From Flavobacteriaceae bacterium UBA3078 (GTDB lineage: Bacteria > Bacteroidota > Bacteroidia > Flavobacteriales > Flavobacteriaceae), in contig DFBO01000201.1 of the NCBI GenBank assembly GCA_002366675.1, positions 1 to 21,404 on the forward strand: 21,404 bases of DNA, written 5' to 3'. A program made the position numbers and the translations under genes. The notes under the pieces are model-generated. The model saw only the letters and a program-made list of their open reading frames with translations, had not been told where the DNA came from and made no database searches. The stretch's first letter is position 1. Each line of letters begins with the position of its first letter. Shown piece after piece: positions 14,364-21,404 of the stretch.

Positions 14364-16055
14364 TTAATTTTTTGTTTTGTTCTTCCCTTGAGATTTAGAA
14401 CCAACTCTAGACATTGCACATCTAAATCCAATATAGTCTGTAGCCATAGTTTGTGGGAAATAGCGTCTTTGTGCTGGGTCTAACCAGTATTCTCTATCTC
14501 TCCAAGAACCACCTTTATATACACGAACTTCATCGTTTATTAGTGAGGTTCTCTTGTTAGATTTGTCATACTCTCTAATCAATGCTCCTGTAGAATCATC
14601 TACATCTATATTATGTTTAGGAGAGTTATACATTTTACTTGTCATAGCAGACTCACCAGAAACACCATCTTCATCACCAAAGCTTTCTCTGTATTGACGA
14701 GACGATTGCTTGTCTCCATCCCTAAAGTTTCTATTGTCAGATCTATCGAAATTTTGTCTTAAATAAGTTTCTTCATCATCAACAGCAACTTGCGCAATTT
14801 CACCTGGTAAATCTCTCGCTACTACTTTACCATTAGGTAAAGTATCAAATACGATTTCATCTGTTGTTACAATTTTAACAGTACCATCTTCGCTAATAGA
14901 GTTTTTAGTATATACATTTCCACGATAGTAGTTAAAATCGTTAAATTCATCATCTACTATAGGTCTGTAAACATCTGCTACCCATTCAGCAACATTTCCA
15001 GCCATATCATATAAACCAAAATCATTTGGTTCGTATTGTTTTACTTCATTCGTAATATCTGCACCATCGTCAGACCATCCAGCAATACCACCATAATCAC
15101 CTTTACCTTGTTTAAAGTTGGCCATTTGGTCTCCTTTTACTTGACGTTTTCCTGAACGTGTATATTGTCCATCCCAAGGGTATTTTTTTCTACCTCTATA
15201 AATGTTAAAATTACGTAGTTCTGTTAAGCCTAAAGCAGCATATTCCCACTCAGCTTCTGTAGGTAATCTGTAGCCTGGAGAAATAATACCAGTTTCTCTA
15301 CCAGCGTAAACGCCAATAGTATCTCCAGAAGCTGTAGTATTTACTCTTCTTCTAGTATTATCAGGGTTTGTTAAACTATCATTACCTCCATATACTTGTG
15401 TTGGGGCATTGATATAAGTTTCGGTATTAAAAGTTTGACCAGCTTCTACACTAGAAATTTTAGCATCTCTAGTAATATATCCAGCATCTTCTAAATACAT
15501 TTCGTTTACACGATCTGATCTCCAGCTAGCAAATTCAACAGCTTGAATCCAACTTACTCCAACTACAGGATATTCTCCATAACCTGGATGACGTAAATAG
15601 TTTTCTGTCATAACTTCGTTATAACCTAATCTATTTCTCCATACTAAAGTGTCAGGAAGCGCACCATTGTAGATTGCTTTGTAATTGTCTTCTGTTGGTG
15701 GATAAATTCTTTTTAACCAATCAAGGTATTCCATATACATTTTATTGGTTACTTCTGTTTCATCCATATAAAAGGATTGAACGTGTTGCTGATTTGGAGT
15801 ATTGTTCCAATCATGCATTACATCGTCTTGAACTTTACCCATAGTAAATGTACCACCTTCTACAAATACTAAACCAGGAGCAGTTTCTTGTTCTTTAAAT
15901 TGTGTATTGTATTGGAAACCTCCATCTCTAGAGTTTACGTCCCAACCGGTAGCTCTGGAGCTGTTAGAGCTTGATGATCTTTTACAACCAATCGTAGTTA
16001 TAGATATTGTTAAAATTAACAATATCTTAAATGCCATTACTTTTTTCATATCCAT
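14364..16055 (-). CDS. gldJ: Gliding motility lipoprotein GldJ (T9SS-associated)
   Basis: GldJ is an outer-membrane lipoprotein needed for flavobacterial gliding and for stability of the GldK-containing T9SS machinery. The 563-residue product has a lipoprotein signal ending ITTIGC (Cys24) and a large formylglycine-enzyme-like (SUMF1) domain: VFVEGGTFTMG, MDETEVTNKMYMEYLDWL, GYRLPTEAEWEYAA, DMAGNVAEWVADVYRP and IGFRCAMSRVG. The segment that carries the catalytic cysteines in true formylglycine enzymes reads GGSWRDREYWLDPAQRRY here, so the cysteines are missing and the fold is structural. A long insertion with charged, Asp/Arg-rich sequence (about residues 420-500) is seen. The C-terminal tail is basic (SQGKNKTKN). 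It is divergent from porU, as in other flavobacteria. The start at 16055 is taken; ATG 16049, two codons later, is possible. Confidence 0.95.
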   Translation of the reverse strand: MDMKKVMAFKILLILTISITTIGCKRSSSSNSSRATGWDVNSRDGGFQYNTQFKEQETAPGLVFVEGGTFTMGKVQDDVMHDWNNTPNQQHVQSFYMDETEVTNKMYMEYLDWLKRIYPPTEDNYKAIYNGALPDTLVWRNRLGYNEVMTENYLRHPGYGEYPVVGVSWIQAVEFASWRSDRVNEMYLEDAGYITRDAKISSVEAGQTFNTETYINAPTQVYGGNDSLTNPDNTRRRVNTTASGDTIGVYAGRETGIISPGYRLPTEAEWEYAALGLTELRNFNIYRGRKKYPWDGQYTRSGKRQVKGDQMANFKQGKGDYGGIAGWSDDGADITNEVKQYEPNDFGLYDMAGNVAEWVADVYRPIVDDEFNDFNYYRGNVYTKNSISEDGTVKIVTTDEIVFDTLPNGKVVARDLPGEIAQVAVDDEETYLRQNFDRSDNRNFRDGDKQSSRQYRESFGDEDGVSGESAMTSKMYNSPKHNIDVDDSTGALIREYDKSNKRTSLINDEVRVYKGGSWRDREYWLDPAQRRYFPQTMATDYIGFRCAMSRVGSKSQGKNKTKN

Positions 16056-16320
16056 ACTTTTAAGTAAGCTTAATCATGTTTTTGGTGACGCAATATAATA
16101 AATATAGCGAATATTACAAGCTAAAAAGTGAAAATTGATTAAAAAAAACTGCATTTCGTCCTATTTATTAAACATTACAACGATGATTTTTGCGTTTTTA
16201 ACTTGTATTTTGTGACTAGATAACGCATATTTTTATAAATTATTATTGTAATTTTGAAACGTTTTTTTAAAATTGTTTGTTCTCTAATAATATCAAGCAA
16301 TTATTCACGTTATTTAACCA
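16056..16320. promoter_or_regulatory. Divergent gldJ-porU control region
   Basis: This very AT-rich 265-base region must hold the promoters of both T9SS transcripts. For porU the best element is TAATTTTG at 16249-16256, which fits TAnnTTTG but lacks a TTG 17-21 bases upstream; the leader would be about 58 bases. For gldJ only a poor match is seen (minus-strand TAGCTTG at 16117-16123). No RNA gene or strong repeat was found. Confidence 0.4.
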
Positions 16321-19300
16321 ATGAAAAAGAAATTATTACTCCTTTTATTTTTTGTCACTTTATTTACTTACTCCCAGCAAAAGCAATTTGATATTAAATG
16401 GGAAGGTGAAAAAGTGTTAACTACAGAAAGCTTTAAACTAAATATCCCTTTTTTTAATGAGACTAACTTTAGTTATAGTTTAACAGAAGGACTTCAGTTT
16501 ATTTCCCAATGGGAAATTTCTCAAGCTATCGATGAACGTTCTGTATCAGTTAATAATGTACAATATGAACCAATTAGTCAAACAGACTTGAAAGACATAA
16601 ATGTTAATTCAATTCCTAATGAATTAACCTATAGTTTAAAAACATCAATTGCTAGAAATACTTATTATGCTTATTTAGTTTTATCTCCAATAGTTAAAAC
16701 AAATCAAGGTGGATTTAAAAAAGTTACCTCTTTTTCTATTTCATATTCTAATGGGAGAATTACAAATAATAGTTCTCCTTATAATAATAGGGTTATAAGC
16801 AATTCCGTTTTAAGCAGTGGGCAATGGTATAAATTTCAAATAGATAAAACAGGAATTTTTAAGATAACTAGAAACTTTTTATCTGATTTAGGTATTAATG
16901 TTGATAATCTTGATCCAAGGACATTAAAATTATATGGAAATGGAGGAAGAATGATTCCTTTTGCTAATTCTGAACCTTATCCAATAGATGTTCAAGAAAA
17001 TGCTATTAAAATTATTGGAGAAACAGACGGTTATTTTAACGATAGCGATTATGTTCTTTTTTATGGGCAAGGACCAAAAGGATTTGATGAAGTAAGTAAT
17101 ACAAATATTAATTGTTATACGGATAAAACTTATTATTATATAAATATAAGTTCAGGATATGGAAAAAGGGTTCAGCCTTTTGTTCAACCTTCTGGACCAA
17201 TTGATTTGACTATAGATACGTTTCAAGACTATAAGTTTCATGAAGAAGATGAGCATAATTTAGTTAGTGTTGGAAGACGTTGGTTTGGTGATGAATTTGA
17301 TATTGAAGACACCAAAACTTTCGATTTTTCTTTTCCAGATTTGGTTACTACAGATCCAATTAATTTCAAAGTTTTCCTTGGTTCAACAGCAGAAGTTCCT
17401 ACCACTATGCAAGTTGAAATTAATGGAACAGATATAGTTAATTTGTCTTTGCCAGCTACAACAGATTCAAATCTGGCTACTGAAAATAGTTATGATAATA
17501 ATTTACTAGTAAATTCTTCAGATTTATCAGTTAGTTTAACACATAATGATGGAGGTAATCCATCAGCAATGGCTTATATAGACTATATATCTATTGAAGC
17601 AACTCGAGCATTAAATTTTTCAGGGAAACAATTCACTTTCAAAAATTATGCAGTTACCCAATTATCAGGTATTGGACAGTATAATTTGACAAATACATCA
17701 CAAGTCCAAGAGGTTTGGGATGTAACAGATATTTATAATGTTAAAAATCTTATTAATTCAGATAATAATTCTAATCTAAGTTTTACATCTTCATTAGGAA
17801 CTTTAAAATCTTATGCTATTGTTACTCCATTGAATTATTATGAACCTATGATAGGCTCGATTAAAACAGTTAGCAATCAAAATTTAAAAGGAACTATTTT
17901 TCAAGATTCTCAAGGTGAATTTAAAGATATTGATTATTTGGTTATCACACCAAATAGCTACAAAGGTCAAGCTGAAAGATTGGCACAGATTAATAGGAAC
18001 TTTAATCAATTGAATGTTAAGGTTGTTTCTTTACATCAAATATATAAAGAGTTTAGCACAGGAAACCAAGATATTGGAGCTATTAGGAATTTTATAAAAT
18101 ATGTGTATGATAATGCGAGTACGCCAGAGAAAAGAATTAAATACGTTTGTTTATTTGGTGATGGCTCTTTCGATTATAAAGATAGAATTCCAAATAATAC
18201 GAATATTGTCCCTTCTTGGCATGCTTATAACAGCTTTAATTTAACTAATTCGTTTATATCTGACGATTTTTATGGTATGATGGATTTTGACGAAGGAGAT
18301 ATGGGTATCTCAGATAAATTAGATATTGCAGTTGGTAGAATTCTGGCAGACTCTTACCAGAAAGCTAAAGACATGGTTGATAAAGTAGAAAGATATTATG
18401 TTGAAGCATCATTTGGTAGTTGGAGGAATAATTTTGTTGTTATTTCAGACGATATAGATGAATCTTGGGAACAAATTTTGCAAGCCACTACAGACGAAAT
18501 TGGAAATGAAGTTACTGCAGAAAAACCATTTATTAATGTTATTAAAATTCATTCTGATGCCTATCAACAAGAGTCTTCAGCAGGAGGAGATAGGTATCCA
18601 ACAGTAAATACGGCAATAAAAAATGCATTAGAAACAGGCGCGTTAGTCGTTAATTATTTTGGGCATGGAGGAGAAGATGGTTTAGCTCACGAACGAATTT
18701 TTGAAAAACCAGATGCGCAAGAATTAAATAATGTTTGTAAACTTAATTGTTTTGTAACTGTTACTTGTGAATTTACAAAGTTTGATAATCCTATTCGACC
18801 AACGGCTGGAGAATTTACTTATTGGAATAAAGATGGAGGAGCAATTGGTTTAATTACAACTACCAGACAGATTTTTGTTAATGTAGGAGTCACATTTAAT
18901 AGGGTGTTAGAAGAATATTTATTCTCATATAGTGAGAATGATAATATTCCAGATAACGAATACCCAAGTATGGCTGAAGCATTGAGACTTACAAAAAATG
19001 ATCCAGCAATTTCAAATGGCGGACAAAGAAGATTGGTGTTTTTTATTGGAGATCCTGCAATGAAATTATCATTTGGTAAACCAAATATTGTTTTAACAGA
19101 AATAAACGATGCACCTATTTCTGGAACAACTGATGTGCTTCAAGCGTTAGGGCGTGTGAAACTATCTGGAGAAATAGTGGATGAATCTGGGAATCTGTTA
19201 AGCGATTTTAATGGCGTGCTTTCCTCTACCATTTTTGATAAGAATATCCAAAGACAAACCTTAGGGAATGATGGAACCAGAGATGGTGGACAAGTAATAA

Positions 19301-20202
19301 AAATGGATTTTGAAACTCTTGGAGCTATTATTTTTAGAGGGCAATCTTCCATTACAAATGGACAATTCGATATAGAATTTGTTGTGCCTAGAGATATAGG
19401 TATTCCTGTAGACTATGGTAAAGTAAGCTTTTATGCTAAAAAAGAAGGACAACTTATTGACCATTCTGGAGCAAGTGTTGGTCAAGTTCAAATTGGAGGA
19501 TTAAACGAAAATGCTGAAGAAGATAATATTGGACCAGTAATGAATGCGTTTCTCAATGATGAAAGTTTTGTTTCAGGAGGAATAACTAATAGTTCTCCAA
19601 GTCTTATATTAAAATTGCAAGACGACAATGGAATTAATACAGCAAGTGGTATTGGTCATGATATAGTAGGAATCCTTGATGGAGATGAAGCTAACCCTTA
19701 TGTTTTAAACGATTACTATCAAACAGAATTAGACGATTACCAAAGAGGAATAGTAAATTACCCATTAAGAGATTTAGATGCAGGAATGCATACATTAACA
19801 ATTAAAGCATGGGATGTTTATAACAATTCTTCTACCACTGAACTACAATTTGTGGTGTTTGACGAGAATCAAGAGTTAGTTATCGAAAATGTTTTAAATT
19901 ATCCGAATCCATTCGTTAATTACACTGAATTTTGGTTTAACCACAATAGCTCGGAACCTTTAGACGTTTTAGTTCAAATATTTACTGTTACAGGTAAAAT
20001 AGTAAAAACAATAAGTGGGCAAACCAATAATGCCGAATGTTGTAATAATGGAACATCCACTCTGTCAAGAGACTTAATTTGGGATGGAAGAGACGATTTT
20101 GGAGATAAAATTGGAAAAGGAGTTTACATATATAAACTTACTGTTCGCTCGGCAACCTTAAACAAAACTGTTGAAAAAATAGAGAAACTTGTTATACTAT
20201 AA
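16321..20202 (+). CDS. porU: Type IX secretion system sortase PorU (C25 family)
   Basis: PorU is the surface protease that removes the C-terminal signal of T9SS cargo and joins cargo to its anchor. The 1293-residue product has a signal peptide (MKKKLLLLLFFVTLFTYS), then about 500 residues of beta-rich N-terminal domains. A gingipain-like C25 domain follows at about 540-915: YLVITP, YVCLFGDGSFDYKD, the catalytic His782 in NYFGHGGEDG and the probable nucleophile Cys816 in TVTCEFTKFD, then GAIGLITTTR and FFIGDPAMKL. The last 105 residues (ENVLNYPNPF...GKGVYIYKLTV) form a FlgD-like/T9SS sorting-type domain. This fits the known case of PorU, which keeps such a domain and stays on PorV. Length and order are normal. 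porV follows after 33 bases. The single ATG start at 16321 fits the signal peptide. Confidence 0.96.
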   Translation: MKKKLLLLLFFVTLFTYSQQKQFDIKWEGEKVLTTESFKLNIPFFNETNFSYSLTEGLQFISQWEISQAIDERSVSVNNVQYEPISQTDLKDINVNSIPNELTYSLKTSIARNTYYAYLVLSPIVKTNQGGFKKVTSFSISYSNGRITNNSSPYNNRVISNSVLSSGQWYKFQIDKTGIFKITRNFLSDLGINVDNLDPRTLKLYGNGGRMIPFANSEPYPIDVQENAIKIIGETDGYFNDSDYVLFYGQGPKGFDEVSNTNINCYTDKTYYYINISSGYGKRVQPFVQPSGPIDLTIDTFQDYKFHEEDEHNLVSVGRRWFGDEFDIEDTKTFDFSFPDLVTTDPINFKVFLGSTAEVPTTMQVEINGTDIVNLSLPATTDSNLATENSYDNNLLVNSSDLSVSLTHNDGGNPSAMAYIDYISIEATRALNFSGKQFTFKNYAVTQLSGIGQYNLTNTSQVQEVWDVTDIYNVKNLINSDNNSNLSFTSSLGTLKSYAIVTPLNYYEPMIGSIKTVSNQNLKGTIFQDSQGEFKDIDYLVITPNSYKGQAERLAQINRNFNQLNVKVVSLHQIYKEFSTGNQDIGAIRNFIKYVYDNASTPEKRIKYVCLFGDGSFDYKDRIPNNTNIVPSWHAYNSFNLTNSFISDDFYGMMDFDEGDMGISDKLDIAVGRILADSYQKAKDMVDKVERYYVEASFGSWRNNFVVISDDIDESWEQILQATTDEIGNEVTAEKPFINVIKIHSDAYQQESSAGGDRYPTVNTAIKNALETGALVVNYFGHGGEDGLAHERIFEKPDAQELNNVCKLNCFVTVTCEFTKFDNPIRPTAGEFTYWNKDGGAIGLITTTRQIFVNVGVTFNRVLEEYLFSYSENDNIPDNEYPSMAEALRLTKNDPAISNGGQRRLVFFIGDPAMKLSFGKPNIVLTEINDAPISGTTDVLQALGRVKLSGEIVDESGNLLSDFNGVLSSTIFDKNIQRQTLGNDGTRDGGQVIKMDFETLGAIIFRGQSSITNGQFDIEFVVPRDIGIPVDYGKVSFYAKKEGQLIDHSGASVGQVQIGGLNENAEEDNIGPVMNAFLNDESFVSGGITNSSPSLILKLQDDNGINTASGIGHDIVGILDGDEANPYVLNDYYQTELDDYQRGIVNYPLRDLDAGMHTLTIKAWDVYNNSSTTELQFVVFDENQELVIENVLNYPNPFVNYTEFWFNHNSSEPLDVLVQIFTVTGKIVKTISGQTNNAECCNNGTSTLSRDLIWDGRDDFGDKIGKGVYIYKLTVRSATLNKTVEKIEKLVIL

Positions 20203-20218
20203 TAAAAATATATATTTG
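20189..20218 (+). promoter_or_regulatory. Internal promoter for porV
   Basis: TTG (20189-20191) and TATATTTG (20211-20218) are separated by 19 bases, an exact match to the Bacteroidota consensus. The -33 lies in the last codons of porU. Transcription would start near 20225, about 11 bases before the porV ATG. Confidence 0.65.
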
Positions 20219-20235
20219 TTAAATAAAGAGAATTT

Positions 20236-21404
20236 ATGAAGAAATCAATTTTAATATTATCAGCATTATTTTTTGCTACACAAATACAGTCACAAAATAT
20301 TATTGAAGAAATAACTCCAGATCCTTTTGATTCAAGAGTAATCACTACAGGAGTTCCTTTTTTATTAATCTCAGCAGATGCTCGATCAGCTTCTATGGGA
20401 GATATGGGAGTTGCAACTTCAGCCGATGGGTTTTCTCAACAATGGAATTCATCAAAATATGTTTTTTCTGAAACAAAACAAGGAGTTGCAGTTAGTTATA
20501 CGCCTTACTTAAGTAAACTGGTTAACGATATATTTTTAGGGAGCCTGACGTATTTTAATAGGTTAAATGAAAGAAGTTCTTTTGCAGCCAGTTTTAGATA
20601 TTTCTCTTTAGGTGAAATAGAATTTGTTGAAGATGAAAATCAAACTCCATTAATTCAAAGTCCAAACGAATTTACTTTCGATGTTTCTTATGCTTTAAGA
20701 TTAAGTGACCAGTTTGGTATGTCTGTTGCCATGCGTTATTTAAACTCCGATTTAAAAATCCCTAATGGTAATGGCGATACCTCTGCAGCAAGTACGTTTG
20801 GAGTAGATATTTCAGGTTTTTACCAAAGTGAAGAGCAAGCGTATGGTAGTTTTAATGGAAGAACTAGATTTGGTTTTGCTATTCAAAATGTTGGACCAAA
20901 ATTCAAGTATGATGAAGGTGGGCAGGAAAATTTCCAGCCAACAACGTTGCGTTTAGGTGGAGGTTTCGATTTTATTTTGGACGATTTTAATAAAGTATCT
21001 CTTACAGCTGAAGTAACTAAGCTTTTAGTGCCAACGCCTCCAATTACTGGAACTAAACGTGTGTATGAAGATATAGATGGTGATGGAGAATATGATCCAA
21101 CTATAGATAATGAAATTAGTTACGAGCCTGATTATATTATAGAAGGAAAAGATCCAGATGTAAGTTTTGTTAAAGGAATGTTCCAATCTTTTGGTGATGC
21201 ACCAGGAGGATTTAGTGAAGAAATGGAAGAATGGACTTGGGCATTAGGAGCAGAATATTCTTATCAAGATTCTTTTGCTTTTAGAGCAGGATACTTTCAT
21301 GAAAGTCCAGATAAAGGAGCTAGACAGTTTTTTGCAGTTGGAGCAGGATTTAGGTATAATGTTATAGGTATTGATTTATCATATTTATTTTCAGCATCAA
21401 AAGT
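20236..21404 (+). CDS. porV: Type IX secretion system outer-membrane protein PorV (3' end outside window)
   Basis: PorV (LptO) is a FadL-like 14-strand barrel that shuttles T9SS cargo from the SprA/Sov translocon to PorU. The window contains the first 389 codons, with an open frame at the edge, so only a little of the C-terminus is probably missing. A signal peptide (MKKSILILSALFFATQIQSQ) precedes the conserved N-terminal segment TGVPFLLISADARSASMGDMGVATSAD and QQWNSSKY. Alternating beta strands with aromatic ends follow (SFAASFRYFSLGEIEFV, FGFAIQNVGPKFKYD, LRLGGGFDFILDDFNKVSLTAEVTKLLVPTPP). An acidic loop at about residues 278-300 (EDIDGDGEYDPTIDNE) is typical. The gene lies 33 bases after porU and probably has its own promoter. 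Confidence 0.96.
   Translation, partial: MKKSILILSALFFATQIQSQNIIEEITPDPFDSRVITTGVPFLLISADARSASMGDMGVATSADGFSQQWNSSKYVFSETKQGVAVSYTPYLSKLVNDIFLGSLTYFNRLNERSSFAASFRYFSLGEIEFVEDENQTPLIQSPNEFTFDVSYALRLSDQFGMSVAMRYLNSDLKIPNGNGDTSAASTFGVDISGFYQSEEQAYGSFNGRTRFGFAIQNVGPKFKYDEGGQENFQPTTLRLGGGFDFILDDFNKVSLTAEVTKLLVPTPPITGTKRVYEDIDGDGEYDPTIDNEISYEPDYIIEGKDPDVSFVKGMFQSFGDAPGGFSEEMEEWTWALGAEYSYQDSFAFRAGYFHESPDKGARQFFAVGAGFRYNVIGIDLSYLFSASK

Noticed and set aside
15907..16098. Plus-strand open frame of 63 codons at the gldJ 5' end
   Set aside because: It is the complement of the gldJ signal region; its hydrophobic look comes from the lipoprotein signal read on the other strand.

Overview
The window comes from a low-GC member of the Bacteroidota, most probably a gliding-type Flavobacteriaceae. 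The evidence is a type IX secretion locus in the typical order (gldJ divergent from porU-porV), TonB-family proteins of the flavobacterial type next to folC, AT-rich intergenic DNA, no Shine-Dalgarno-like leaders, and several promoters of the Bacteroidota form TTTG or TTG, 18-19 bases, TAnnTTTG. The genus cannot be fixed from the sequence.

Layout. Positions 1-3731 hold a conserved envelope/folate neighbourhood: the 3' end of a TonB-type energy transducer, two small genes of unknown function (a basic 89-residue protein and a Cys-motif membrane protein), a second, secreted protein with a TonB C-terminal domain, and folC. A tRNA-Val(TAC) with a textbook promoter and terminator follows (3750-3913). 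Positions 4023-12642 are a catabolic module for 4-hydroxyproline: an AraC-type regulator transcribed divergently from a tight five-gene enzyme operon with one extra small gene, plus a convergent surface lipoprotein peptidase of the prolyl-peptidase type. From 13025 to the right edge are murF and gldJ on the minus strand and porU and the start of porV on the plus strand.

How the genes work together. The operon encodes all four steps from trans-4-hydroxy-L-proline to 2-oxoglutarate: a two-cysteine epimerase, a FAD-dependent D-hydroxyproline dehydrogenase, a DapA-fold pyrroline-hydroxycarboxylate deaminase and a 2-oxoglutarate-semialdehyde dehydrogenase. It also encodes a cytosolic aminopeptidase P (M24). 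With the convergent S37/S28-like lipoprotein peptidase, the set looks suited to collagen- or gelatin-like Pro/Hyp-rich peptides. No transporter is present in the window. Inside the operon sits a small eight-cysteine DUF1272-type protein of unknown role, translationally coupled to the semialdehyde dehydrogenase. It is the most interesting unexplained part of the module.

The T9SS genes (gldJ, porU, porV) are typical and intact, apart from porV, which runs off the window. porV has its own good promoter inside and after the end of porU. murF begins only 13 bases beyond the intrinsic terminator of gldJ. No CRISPR array, insertion sequence, integrase or phage gene was seen. The window is mostly ordinary chromosomal core plus a well-formed catabolic operon, not an obviously new defence or mobile system.
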